The notes beneath the pieces are model-generated. The model had not been told where the DNA came from. It saw only the letters and a program-made list of their open reading frames with translations, and ran no database searches. A stretch of DNA of 36,725 nucleotides from Verrucomicrobiota bacterium. Its GTDB lineage: Bacteria > Verrucomicrobiota > Verrucomicrobiia > Chthoniobacterales > Terrimicrobiaceae. Below, piece after piece: positions 16,608-24,765 of the stretch (its first letter is position 1; each line of letters begins with the position of its first letter). The position numbers and the translations under genes were made by a program. The stretch covers positions 1 to 36,725 of the forward strand of contig VFJO01000268.1 of the NCBI GenBank assembly GCA_009886045.1, read 5' to 3'.

Positions 16608-18019
16608 AGACCTTAGTTCTCATTCCCACTTTTAACGAGAGGGAAAACATCAGCCAACTTTTGACGCTCTTGGAGGCGGAGGCTTTGGATGTTGATGTGC
16701 TTTTTGTCGATGATGGCTCGCCCGACGGAACGGAACTCGAGATTAAACGCCTTGCTGAAATCAATCCACGGATTCATCTTCTGCAGAGAGGTGGCAAGTT
16801 TGGAATCGGCTCCGCGCACAGAGATGGTATTCAATGGGCCTACGCAAATCGCTTCGATCGACTTGTCACCATGGACTGCGACTTGACGCATTTGCCAGCA
16901 GACATCCCCTCACTCCTCACTGCTTTGACCGACTCGGATGTTGCTATTGGCACGAGATACCGATCCCCAAAAAGTTTGGAAGGATGGAATTGGAGGCGAA
17001 AATGCCTTACACGGACAGCTCATTTGCTCACCCGTTTTTTTCTCGGACTTCCCTATGACTGCACCGGCGCCTTTCGCGCCTACCGCTTGGATAAAATTTC
17101 GGAGGACCTTTTTAAAATAGTCCACTCGCCGAGCTACCCTTTTTTCTTCGAATCTCTCTTCATACTGCATCACAACGGATTTAAGATTTCTGAAATACCG
17201 ATCAGCCTCCCCCCTCGCACATATGGCAGTTCTAAAATGCCTCCTGCGGAGCCATTTCGCGGCATAAACCACCTTTGTAGAATGGCGCTCGACCGAATCC
17301 TGCTTCCCGAGAGATTCGGATGCCCAAAACTTCAGCTCGCTCCCAATCCCAACCTTGCTCCAAGTGATGGATGGAACGCCTACTGGGAAAGGTCCAAGGA
17401 GTCTGGGAACCTCTTTTATAAATCTATTGCAACAATTTATCGACGAGCAGTTATTGCTCCTCGATTAACTAGAGAAATCCATAATTTGTTTCACCAAGGC
17501 AACGCCGTGCTTCATGCTGGCTCCGGGAGCGGACATGTCGATAGGTCTATTCAATCTTTTATAAAAATCACTGCCGTAGATTCCTCTCTGCAAGCCCTTG
17601 ATATCTACCGCCGCTGCGTGCCACTTGCAAGCGCGGCAGTTCACGCCTCAGTATTCGAGTTACCATTTGAAAGCAATGCATTTGATGGAGCTTATCATCT
17701 TGGTGTCATCGAGCATTTCGGCCCACTGGAAATCGGCGAATTCCTGCGAGAACTTCATCGCGTTATCAAACCCGGCGGGCGTCTTCTGATTTTTTGGCCG
17801 CACCAAAGAGCCACAAGCGTTTTCGTGCTAAAAATCTGGCACCACATTGCAGGAAAAGGCGCAGCACCTCTGCATCCGCCTGAAATTTCGCTTGCTAAAG
17901 ACAAAAATTCCGTGGCGAAAATCCTTAAATCTTCAGGTTTCCAGATGGATTCCTACTCATTTGGCATACGGGACTTCTGGATTCAGGCAGTCATTCAGGC
18001 GACTCGAGTTGACGATTAA
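16604..18019 (+). CDS. GT2 glycosyltransferase (DPM1-like) fused to SAM methyltransferase
   Basis: A 471-residue two-domain protein. Residues 1-240 form a GT-A glycosyltransferase like polyprenyl-phosphate mannose/glucose synthases: LIPTFNERENI at the start, VDDGSPDGT at 35-43, DCD at 91-93, DCTGAFRAY at 152-160. It lacks C-terminal membrane helices. Residues ~300-470 form a class I methyltransferase (HAGSGSG at 304-310, ELPFESNAFDGAYHLGVIEHF, RVIKPGGRLL). The start is TTG 16604, chosen because it overlaps the preceding stop (TTGA) and places IPTF normally; no in-frame ATG precedes it. The GT half may load a sugar onto polyprenyl phosphate for the GT-C enzyme of the operon while the other half methylates the glycan; this coupling is inference. 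The 3' end overlaps the opposing dehydratase-like gene by 29 bases. Confidence 0.88.
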   Translation: MKTLVLIPTFNERENISQLLTLLEAEALDVDVLFVDDGSPDGTELEIKRLAEINPRIHLLQRGGKFGIGSAHRDGIQWAYANRFDRLVTMDCDLTHLPADIPSLLTALTDSDVAIGTRYRSPKSLEGWNWRRKCLTRTAHLLTRFFLGLPYDCTGAFRAYRLDKISEDLFKIVHSPSYPFFFESLFILHHNGFKISEIPISLPPRTYGSSKMPPAEPFRGINHLCRMALDRILLPERFGCPKLQLAPNPNLAPSDGWNAYWERSKESGNLFYKSIATIYRRAVIAPRLTREIHNLFHQGNAVLHAGSGSGHVDRSIQSFIKITAVDSSLQALDIYRRCVPLASAAVHASVFELPFESNAFDGAYHLGVIEHFGPLEIGEFLRELHRVIKPGGRLLIFWPHQRATSVFVLKIWHHIAGKGAAPLHPPEISLAKDKNSVAKILKSSGFQMDSYSFGIRDFWIQAVIQATRVDD

Positions 18020-18941
18020 TTTCGATTTTCACCATGTCTCCGACCCAATCCTCAAAATTTTGTTTGGGTTCCCACCCGAGGTCTTGCCGCGCCTTCTCGA
18101 TATTCCCGACTCGTGGCAGAGGAGTATCAACTCGAAAAAGAGATTGATCCTGAACAATATAATCTCGGAAATTTAACCCAACGCTTCCAAAGGCAACCTT
18201 ACAAAAGTCCTCAACACTTCGCCCGATGCCGGAGGCAAAAACATAGTTGCCAGGACAATCTGCCTCCAAACTCAAGCGAAACCCTCTCGCAAAATCCGAA
18301 GCATGAGTCCAGTCCCTCACCGCCTGAAGATTGCCCATTTTGAGATCAGACTTCTTTCCGTTTACAATAGAAGCGACACCTTCCGCGATCCTCTTTGAAA
18401 CAAAATCCGCACGACGCAAATGCGACTCGTGATTGTATAAAATTCCAGTCACGCCAAAAACACCCTTGGTCTCGCGGAGGTAGTCTACCAGATGCTGTCC
18501 TGCTAATTTTGCAAAAGCATAGGGATGCATTGGAGTGGGACTTGTACACTCATCCTGCGGTGTGAGGCGAGGCCTGCCAAAAATTTCGCTCGAACCCGCA
18601 AAGAAAAATCGTGTTTTAGGCGAGCGCTCCACGATCCATCTCAAGAAAATCAGCACTACATCCACAGACATTTTGAACACATCTCTCTCAAATTGGTCCG
18701 TATCCTCTAGCATGCTCGGGCAAGCTAAGTGGTAGATTTCGTCTGGCCGAGAACCATCTAAAATGTTCCAAATACCGGCTTGATCCAGTCCGTGAAGTTG
18801 AAAGTCCCCGCAACGACTCGAAGAGCGAAAAACCTTCCTGCCAGAAGCTTCCAATTCCTTGCCAAGCCAGTAACCCGTTTGTCCTCCTGCGCCCGTGATG
18901 AGCGAATTAAACTGATTATGAAAGGAATGCGCTGATGGCAT
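17991..18941 (-). CDS. NAD-dependent sugar epimerase/dehydratase (GDP-mannose 4,6-dehydratase-like)
   Basis: 316 residues of the extended SDR family. The N-terminal Rossmann motif is SLITGAGGQTGYWLGKEL (GxxGxxG); later come IYHLACPS, FFFAGSSEIFG (catalytic Ser region), the HPYAFAKLAGQH Tyr-Lys pair, and MGNLQAVRDWTHASDFARG, which closely follows Gmd enzymes. The likely reaction is 4,6-dehydration of an NDP-hexose to a 4-keto-6-deoxy sugar, the kind of substrate the neighbouring C-methyltransferase would use. The N-terminus is more divergent than true Gmd (usual GITGQDG), so the nucleotide sugar is uncertain. ATG 18941 is preferred to a TTG at 18986, which has no ribosome site. It runs convergent with the glycan operon, overlapping by 29 bases. 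Confidence 0.85.
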   Translation of the reverse strand: MPSAHSFHNQFNSLITGAGGQTGYWLGKELEASGRKVFRSSSRCGDFQLHGLDQAGIWNILDGSRPDEIYHLACPSMLEDTDQFERDVFKMSVDVVLIFLRWIVERSPKTRFFFAGSSEIFGRPRLTPQDECTSPTPMHPYAFAKLAGQHLVDYLRETKGVFGVTGILYNHESHLRRADFVSKRIAEGVASIVNGKKSDLKMGNLQAVRDWTHASDFARGFRLSLEADCPGNYVFASGIGRSVEDFCKVAFGSVGLNFRDYIVQDQSLFRVDTPLPRVGNIEKARQDLGWEPKQNFEDWVGDMVKIEINRQLESPE

Positions 18942-19013
18942 TTGAAATCTAATTTTTTTACGGAGCTCGCGCCTGAAGGTATCCAAATATTTTACTACAG
19001 ACTGGAAAAACCC

Positions 19014-19604
19014 TCACCTCTCGCACGGCCCCGGCACATGCACCCAGGCCATGCCTGCAGCTTGGGCTGCCTCGATGCCGATGGGGCTGTCCTCGAAGAC
19101 CACGCAGTCTTCAGGCGCGACGGACATGAGTTTTGCTGCGAGCAGAAATGGGTCGGGGTGAGGCTTCCCGTGTTTGTAGTCTTCCGCGCAGACGATGGCT
19201 TGGAACAAGTGGCGGATTCCCAGTACGTCGAGTGTGGTTTCGACCAACTCGCGGTGACCGCCGGAAGCCACGGAAAGCGGTACGGTGCCGTGCATGGACT
19301 TTACGATCTCCATCACCTCGGGCACGGGAACGACTTCAGGGATGAGTCCGAGGTAGTATTGCTCCTTGCGGTGTACCGTTTCATCCACATCCAGCGTCAG
19401 GCCGTATTTTTCATTCAGCAGTCCGACGATCACGGTCGTGGGACGCCCCCCCCATGCGTAAAAGAGCTCCTCGGGATACTGGCCGCCAAAATCTGCCATG
19501 GCCATGGACCAAGCGCGGTAGTGCAACGGCATGTTGTCGGCGATGGTTCCGTCGCAATCAAAAATGTACCCGCCAAATGCGCGGTTCGGTATGTCGAGTT
19601 TCAA
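19014..19604 (-). CDS. HAD-superfamily (subfamily IA) phosphatase, beta-PGM/YqaB-like
   Basis: 196 residues with all four HAD motifs: YIFDCDGTIADN (nucleophile Asp16, acid Asp18), VASGG (motif II), the Lys in HGKPHPDPF (motif III) and VVFEDSPIGIEAA (motif IV). A helical cap lies between motifs I and II. It resembles fructose-1-phosphatase YqaB and beta-phosphoglucomutase-type enzymes acting on small sugar phosphates. The start is TTG 19604, supported by AGGGGA six bases upstream; there is no nearby in-frame ATG. It is downstream of tRNA-Arg on the same strand. The substrate cannot be fixed from sequence. Confidence 0.9.
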   Translation of the reverse strand: MKLDIPNRAFGGYIFDCDGTIADNMPLHYRAWSMAMADFGGQYPEELFYAWGGRPTTVIVGLLNEKYGLTLDVDETVHRKEQYYLGLIPEVVPVPEVMEIVKSMHGTVPLSVASGGHRELVETTLDVLGIRHLFQAIVCAEDYKHGKPHPDPFLLAAKLMSVAPEDCVVFEDSPIGIEAAQAAGMAWVHVPGPCER

Positions 19605-19633
19605 AGATTTCCCCTGAGTGTGTGATTAAAAAA

Positions 19634-19706
19634 TGTCCCCAGGTGGAGTCGAACCACCATCTGAGCTTTAGGAGAGCCCTGCTCTATCCACTTGAGCTAT
19701 GAGGAC
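19634..19706 (-). tRNA. tRNA-Arg (anticodon CCU)
   Basis: On the reverse strand GTCCTCA pairs with TGGGGAC in the acceptor (one T-G pair), with discriminator A. The D-arm, an anticodon stem GGGCT/AGCTC around loop CTCCTAA (anticodon CCT), a short variable loop and a T-arm with GGTTCGACTCC complete the cloverleaf. CCA is not encoded. It reads AGG codons. Confidence 0.95.
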
Positions 19707-20107
19707 GTTGAATGAAAGGTGCTTGCAAAATAATTTGCTGCATTTTTGCGATAGGATTGGCAGAAGATAAGGCAAACTTTTTTACAACTCGATTGTTTAC
19801 GTGTGTTCTACACTCTTCGCAAGCTGAAAAAGTCGTGTTGCTGCCGCCGACCCCGTACTGCTCTTTGCTGAGGCCTTGAGTCTCGGGGACGTTCGAGCGC
19901 GGAGACAACGACTTTTCGCCTTTGATAGGCGTGATATCGCGGGCGATGGGCGGCAGCATTTCATCTCGTATGGCGGTGATCCCTTTTGCCTGAATTGGAA
20001 TAATAAACTGCCGAATTTATTTTTATTTTTATTTTGAGCTGCTTTTTAGGCTTGTTTGTTTCAGAAATAGATTTAGTCAGTGAGGCAGCAAAGAATCCAC
20101 GTATTAA
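19707..20107. other. Unexplained 400-base intergenic region
   Basis: Between tRNA-Arg and the gene at 20108. The outer parts are A+T-rich, but 19815-19990 is G+C-rich and contains nested inverted repeats. On the minus strand an open frame without a start upstream of 19959 has codon use like real genes for about 45 codons, then degrades. It could be a structured RNA, a decayed gene fragment, or both. Confidence 0.4.
19827..19916. ncRNA. Candidate structured RNA, family not recognised
   Basis: AAAAAGTCGTGTTG at 19827-19840 pairs with CAACGACTTTT at 19906-19916 (one bulge). Inside, CCCCG (19851-19855) can pair with CGGGG (19884-19888); alternatively GTCTC (19880-19884) pairs with GAGAC (19902-19906). 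It does not show the hallmark sequences of tmRNA, SRP RNA or RNase P RNA. Strand is undetermined. Confidence 0.25.
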
Positions 20108-20755
20108 ATGAGCAAAGATTTTTTACTCTTAGTCGCGATCGGCGTTTTAGGCTTCTTTGCGTGGAAGCACTTTTCAAAACCCAAAGTGCTCACGCCGCAG
20201 GATCAAATTGAGCAGTTGATTACCACAGGAAGTGCTTCAGCCACTGACTTGGCGGAGATCACCGACAAGTTTCCAGACCTCGTTTCTAGGGAGCTTCGCA
20301 ACCGAAGAATCACTGTAACGGGCGTTTTAAAGAGAGCCTTTGTAAAAGGTGTGGGATCGCATGATTTGATTCTCGAGCTAGAAGGATCCCGCAAACGCAA
20401 GATCACCTTCACCTCGGATGTGAACGGCTACGCGCGCGCCAACAATCTGCTCGGCGTGTCCAATCAAAAATTCCAAAAACATGGCCGCGATATTTTGACC
20501 TACGAATCCTCTTCGAAGTCGACTCAAGGCTCATCTGGGGGAGGAGTGATTCAAAAACTGCTTGGTCATATGGCACCTTCTTTGCCGAAGTCAGTGTCAG
20601 CGGGCGATTCACCAGCCGGTGCCGAAAAACCAAAGTCTATGACTCAAATGGTGGTGTTCAGGGAATCCGATACCGTGACATTGGACGGCATCTTTCAACA
20701 GATCACAAATACCGTCATCCATATCGAATGGCGCCCTTCCAGTAGCTCGTTGTGA
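20108..20755 (+). CDS. Membrane-anchored protein with OB-fold-like (tRNA_anti-like) segment
   Basis: 215 residues: an N-terminal transmembrane anchor (FLLLVAIGVLGFFAWKHF, residues 5-22), then a soluble domain. The section RRITVTGVLKRAFVKGVGSHDLILELEG resembles the first strands of the tRNA_anti-like OB-fold domain, in which a short protein of unknown role carries 'V.V.G.V' followed by a predicted barrel. A Ser/Gly-rich linker leads to a C-terminal beta-rich part (MVVFRESDTVTLDGIFQQITNTVIHIEW). It is not in an obvious operon; tatC converges from the other side 34 bases away. The fold guess is weak and the function unknown; probably faces the periplasm. Confidence 0.75.
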   Translation: MSKDFLLLVAIGVLGFFAWKHFSKPKVLTPQDQIEQLITTGSASATDLAEITDKFPDLVSRELRNRRITVTGVLKRAFVKGVGSHDLILELEGSRKRKITFTSDVNGYARANNLLGVSNQKFQKHGRDILTYESSSKSTQGSSGGGVIQKLLGHMAPSLPKSVSAGDSPAGAEKPKSMTQMVVFRESDTVTLDGIFQQITNTVIHIEWRPSSSSL

Positions 20756-20789
20756 GATTTTCAAGTATAAGGGCGCCAAAGCGGCGCGA

Positions 20790-21593
20790 TCACTGGGCAC
20801 CTGCGGGATTTTTACCCCTCATCAGCCACGCGATGCCGATGCAGATCTCATAAAGAATATACATCGGCCCGCCCATGAGGAACAGAGTGAGGATGTCGGA
20901 TGTTGGGGTAATGAGAGCTGCTAGGATAAAGATGACCACGACTGCGAAGGCGCGGGTGCGGCTGAGAAGCGCGTGGTCAACGACGCCGAGTTTGACCAGA
21001 AGCAGCACGGCCAGTGGCAATTCAAAGGCAAGGCCAAAGGAAATGACGAATTGCGTGGCGAACGAGTAGTATTCGCGCACGGTCCAAGTCGGTTGCCAAT
21101 TCATCGCTTGGGCGTCCTTGAAAAAAAACTCCAAGGTTTGCGGCAGGACGACGAAGTAGCTGAACGCCGCGCCGCCGAGGAAAAGCCCCGACCCCAGCGC
21201 AGCAGCGGGGAAGATCATGGTCTTCTCTTTGGTAGTGAGGGCGGGAAGAATGAACTCCGCCAAAAAAATCACGATCAAAGGAAAGGAGAGGACCAAGCCA
21301 GCATAAAAGGAAAGCTCGAGCGAGATGGTGAAGGAATCCGCCACGCCGAGGGACTGCAGATTCGCCGCACGCTGGGGGTCCACTGCCACGAGTGGGCGTT
21401 GCACGACGGATGCCAACTCGGTGCGGAAGACAAAAGAAAGGAGCATCCCGGCGACCAGTACCGCTGCGATTTTGATGATCGTGAAGCGCAAATCCTCGAT
21501 GTGCGAGAGGAATGGCTTCGACTCATCACCACGATTCCGAAAAGCAAAAAACTTTTCGAGCCATACAGATGAAGGTTTACCCGAGTTGTTCAC
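20790..21593 (-). CDS. tatC: Sec-independent (twin-arginine) translocase subunit TatC
   Basis: An integral membrane protein of the Tat pathway that recognises twin-arginine signal peptides. After a cytoplasmic N-terminus it has FLSHIEDLRFTIIK, the usual TatC entry to helix 1, then six transmembrane helices, including the conserved Glu in FGLAFELPLAVLL and the run AFAVVVIFILAALITPTSD before the last helices. Any start gives an overlap with argH; GTG 21593 (267 residues, near the usual ~250) overlaps argH by 17 bases and is preferred over a TTG at 21677. tatA/tatB are not in the window. Coupling to argH looks like a local operon rather than a functional link. Confidence 0.93.
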   Translation of the reverse strand: MNNSGKPSSVWLEKFFAFRNRGDESKPFLSHIEDLRFTIIKIAAVLVAGMLLSFVFRTELASVVQRPLVAVDPQRAANLQSLGVADSFTISLELSFYAGLVLSFPLIVIFLAEFILPALTTKEKTMIFPAAALGSGLFLGGAAFSYFVVLPQTLEFFFKDAQAMNWQPTWTVREYYSFATQFVISFGLAFELPLAVLLLVKLGVVDHALLSRTRAFAVVVIFILAALITPTSDILTLFLMGGPMYILYEICIGIAWLMRGKNPAGAQ

Positions 21594-22944
21594 GCCAGCG
21601 GGTGAGTTCTCTTTGGATGTTTTTCGGTGAGGGGGCGCCAGTCGTGCCCCGCGCAGCGAGGGCGGCGCGCAGGTCAAAGGTAGCTATCACGATGTCGGGA
21701 GTGAGAACGGAGGAGGCCGCTAAAAACTCCGCCGAATCGAGTTGGTGCAGCGGCGTCCGGGTTTCTTGCGCTAAGGCAACAAGACCGCCGACGATCTCGT
21801 GCGCCTTGCGAAACGGCACTCCGCCCTCGACCAGGCGGTCGGCCAGATCGGTTGCAAGCAGCAAGGGATCGCTCGCCGCAGCCAGCGCCCGATCCTCGCG
21901 GAGCGAGGCCGCATCAAACATTTCAGGCAAAATCGCCAGCGTCTCAGAAACGGATTTCACCGAATCAAAGACAGCCTCTTTGTCTTCTTGCATGTCGCGA
22001 TTGTAAGTAAGCGGGAGACCCTTCATCACTGTGAGAAGGCTTATGAGGTTTCCGTAAAGCCGGCCTGTGCGACCGCGCGCCAGTTCGGCGATGTCGGGGT
22101 TTTTTTTCTGAGGCATCAAGCTCGAACCAGTCGTGTGACGGTCGCTCAGTTCGATAAATCCAAACTCCACCGAGGCCCATAAAACAACATCTTCACTAAG
22201 GCGCGATATGTGCATCCCAACAATCGCAAGGTTGGCCAGCACCTCGCAGGCGAAGTCCCGATCCGCAACGGCATCCATGCTGTTCGTCGTCACTTTGGAG
22301 AATCCCAACTCGGCGGCCACAGCCTCGCGGTTCAAAAGGATCGTGGATCCAGCAATTGCTCCCGAACCAAGCGGACACGCGTCCATGCGCGTGGAGGCGT
22401 CGGCTAGGCGCGAGGCGTCGCGGTCGAGCATTTCGACATAGGCTAGGAGGTGGTGTGCAAAGAAGACCGGCTGCGCGCGCTGGAGGTGGGTGTAGCCGGG
22501 AATGATCGCGTCCTTATGGCGTTCTGCAAAGCCGATGAGCGAGATTTGGAGCGAGCGAATCCCACCGCGCAACTGCTCGCACGCGTCGCGAAGCCACAGG
22601 CGGAAGTCGAGCGCCACTTGGTCGTTCCGGCTCCGTGCGGTGTGGAGCTTGGCTCCCGCCGCGCCGATGCGCTTGGTCAACTCGGCTTCGATGTTCATGT
22701 GGACGTCTTCGAGGTCTTGGCTGAACTCAAACTTCCCCGCTTCAATCTCTGCGCGAATCTCAAGCAGACCCGCTTCGATTTGGCTGAATTCCTCCGAGGT
22801 CAGAATGCCCGCCACGAGCAATGCCCGCGCATGCGCAATGCTGCCCCGGATGTCCTGCCGGTAAAGCTGCCAATCTACATGCACCGAGGCGCCGTAGCTC
22901 TTTAACAAATCGGATTGCTCCTCTTTAAATCGTCCTTTCCACAT
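21577..22944 (-). CDS. argH: Argininosuccinate lyase
   Basis: Cleaves argininosuccinate to arginine and fumarate, the last step of arginine synthesis. The 455-residue length is normal for the fumarase/aspartase superfamily member ArgH. The N-terminal MWKGRFKEEQSDLLKSYGAS, the DVHMNIEAELTKRIG and KLHTARSRNDQVALDFRLW regions, the GYTHLQRAQPV His region, and the superfamily signature GSSLMPQKKNPD are all present. The ATG at 22944 starts directly at the conserved WKGRF. tatC overlaps its 3' end. No other arginine genes are in the window. Confidence 0.96.
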   Translation of the reverse strand: MWKGRFKEEQSDLLKSYGASVHVDWQLYRQDIRGSIAHARALLVAGILTSEEFSQIEAGLLEIRAEIEAGKFEFSQDLEDVHMNIEAELTKRIGAAGAKLHTARSRNDQVALDFRLWLRDACEQLRGGIRSLQISLIGFAERHKDAIIPGYTHLQRAQPVFFAHHLLAYVEMLDRDASRLADASTRMDACPLGSGAIAGSTILLNREAVAAELGFSKVTTNSMDAVADRDFACEVLANLAIVGMHISRLSEDVVLWASVEFGFIELSDRHTTGSSLMPQKKNPDIAELARGRTGRLYGNLISLLTVMKGLPLTYNRDMQEDKEAVFDSVKSVSETLAILPEMFDAASLREDRALAAASDPLLLATDLADRLVEGGVPFRKAHEIVGGLVALAQETRTPLHQLDSAEFLAASSVLTPDIVIATFDLRAALAARGTTGAPSPKNIQRELTRWREQLG

Positions 22945-23112
22945 AAAAACTTAAGCGTTCAGAATGGCAGCATACCAGCAACGTGAACCGTGGCGAGCAG
23001 GAAGCCCTGAGTACTTATTTCTACGTCACAGAATCGTTACATACTTCCCCTTCTCGACCAGTCGCAAGGGAGTTTAGAAAGAACTCGGTTTTCCTCGAAC
23101 TCAAACAAAAAC

Positions 23113-24693
23113 ATGAAAAACAAACTCTACACAATCAGCCTCGCGATGCTCAGCATCTCCGGCCTGCATGCTCAATACACGGGGCCGACCTCCTCGGCCT
23201 CTTCCTACATCACGCCCACCGCTTCCAACTGGTTTTCCACCTCTCTCCTGACGGTGGGTGACTCCGTAGGCGGCTACAGAATGGTCGGTATCCCTGACGG
23301 TCTCGGTGCCTATGATAATAACAACGGCTCGATCACCCTGCTCATGAACCATGAGCTTGGAAGCACGGTTGGAACGACCCGCGCGCACGGTTCGATCGGC
23401 GCGTTTGTCTCTCAGTGGACCATCAATAAAAACACACTCGCGGTCACTGCGGGACAAGATTTAGTCCAGAGTGCCTCGAACATGTACACATGGAACGGCA
23501 GCGCTTATGCAGCCGGAACTACCGTGATCAACCGACTCTGCTCGGCGGACCTTCCTGCCATGAGCGCCTTCTACAACACCAATACTTCCACCGGCTACAA
23601 CGGGCGCATTTTCATGAATGGCGAAGAGAAAGGCGCTGAGGGACGCGCCTTTGGCTTCGTTGCAACTGGAACCGATGCCGGAAAAGCCTACGAGCTTCCT
23701 TATCTCGGCCGCTTCTCATGGGAAAACTCGATCGCCAACCCACACACGGGCGACAAAACCGTGGTCATGGGAAATGACGACTCAACACCCGGCCAGGTCT
23801 ACATGTACCAAGGCACAAAATCCAATACGGGTTCAGCCATCCAAATGGCCGGTCTGTCCGGCGGCACGCTCGCAGGCATTAAAGTGACTGATGGCGGCGC
23901 AAACTACGGCAACACCGCCGTGACATCCGAGAACAACGGGGCCATCAATGGCACCTTCACTCTGGCCAGCGTGACCGCGAATGTCACGAACACGTCCACA
24001 GCTGGGGCCAATTTACAGACTGACTCGACAACCGCCGGAATCACACAGTTCGCTCGCCCCGAGGACGGTGCTTGGCTTGATGCCGATACCTATCTCTTTG
24101 TGACAACAGGAGGAACTGTGACGAGTGTCCAAACATCCAAACTCTATCGTCTGGATTTCTCGGATGCCAGCAACCTCTCTGCCGGTGGTAACATCTCGAT
24201 GGTCTTGGACCGCGCAGATTTGGATGCAACGGATGGACAAACTAGGCCAAGCGGCGTCGCCATGTTCGACAACATGACGATTGGCGACGACGGTCTGGTC
24301 TACATTCAAGAAGACCCAGGTGGTAACAACTACAATGCCCTCACATGGCAGGTTAACCTCACAAATCCCACTGCAGCCGTAAAACTCTTCGAATCCGATG
24401 CGACGCGCTTTGTCACGGGAGCAGCGAATTTCTTGACGATCGACGAGGAAAATTCCGGCATCATCGACGTAACAAGCCTCTTCTCGGATGCCGCTTGGTA
24501 TACCACTGGAGCAAAAGCCTTCCTATCCGTCACCCAAGCCCATTACTCGACCTCTGCCGAGCTCGTCGAGGGCGGTCAACTTCAGTTGATCACCAACGGA
24601 GTATCCCCGGTTCCAGAGCCCTCCACATGGGCGCTGATCGGCATCGGAGCATTCTTCGTGATCTGGCAAATTCGCCGCAAACAGAACGCCTAA
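23113..24693 (+). CDS. PhoX/DUF839-like exported protein with PEP-CTERM anchor
   Basis: 526 residues with a signal peptide (MKNKLYTISLAMLSISGLHA) and, at the C-terminus, a PEP-CTERM sorting tail: VPEPSTW, a hydrophobic helix (ALIGIGAFFVIWQI) and a basic end (RRKQNA). That tail is the substrate for exosortase-type processing. The body resembles the PhoX alkaline phosphatase/DUF839 family: SITLLMNHELGST near residue 75, FMNGEEKGAEGRAFGF, LGRFSWENS, and later GQTRPSGVAMFDNM with IQEDPGGNN. PhoX is a calcium/iron-dependent phosphatase that needs Tat export, whereas this protein has a Sec-type signal; several PhoX ligands cannot be confirmed by eye. Gly/Asn/Thr-rich inserts (about 270-320) look like a beta-rich insertion. 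It is a single transcription unit ending in a strong terminator. Confidence 0.85.
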   Translation: MKNKLYTISLAMLSISGLHAQYTGPTSSASSYITPTASNWFSTSLLTVGDSVGGYRMVGIPDGLGAYDNNNGSITLLMNHELGSTVGTTRAHGSIGAFVSQWTINKNTLAVTAGQDLVQSASNMYTWNGSAYAAGTTVINRLCSADLPAMSAFYNTNTSTGYNGRIFMNGEEKGAEGRAFGFVATGTDAGKAYELPYLGRFSWENSIANPHTGDKTVVMGNDDSTPGQVYMYQGTKSNTGSAIQMAGLSGGTLAGIKVTDGGANYGNTAVTSENNGAINGTFTLASVTANVTNTSTAGANLQTDSTTAGITQFARPEDGAWLDADTYLFVTTGGTVTSVQTSKLYRLDFSDASNLSAGGNISMVLDRADLDATDGQTRPSGVAMFDNMTIGDDGLVYIQEDPGGNNYNALTWQVNLTNPTAAVKLFESDATRFVTGAANFLTIDEENSGIIDVTSLFSDAAWYTTGAKAFLSVTQAHYSTSAELVEGGQLQLITNGVSPVPEPSTWALIGIGAFFVIWQIRRKQNA

Positions 24694-24721
24694 GCGGCAC
24701 ATAACAAAATAACAAACCTAG

Positions 24722-24756
24722 TAGGCGGGAGTCCTTGACTCCCGCCTATTTTTTTT
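24722..24756 (+). terminator. Rho-independent terminator of the PEP-CTERM gene
   Basis: A perfect 11-base-pair hairpin, TAGGCGGGAGT / ACTCCCGCCTA with loop CCTTG, is followed by eight T residues, 28 bases after the stop codon at 24693. It also separates the gene from the convergent Fur-family gene. Confidence 0.95.
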
Positions 24757-24765
24757 GAAAGACGC

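Noticed and set aside
18942-19625. 227-codon plus-strand frame opposite the HAD gene at 19014
   Set aside because: The opposite strand has all HAD motifs, with a ribosome site for its start.
19820-19990. tmRNA, SRP RNA or RNase P RNA in the spacer
   Set aside because: None of their conserved core sequences could be found on either strand.
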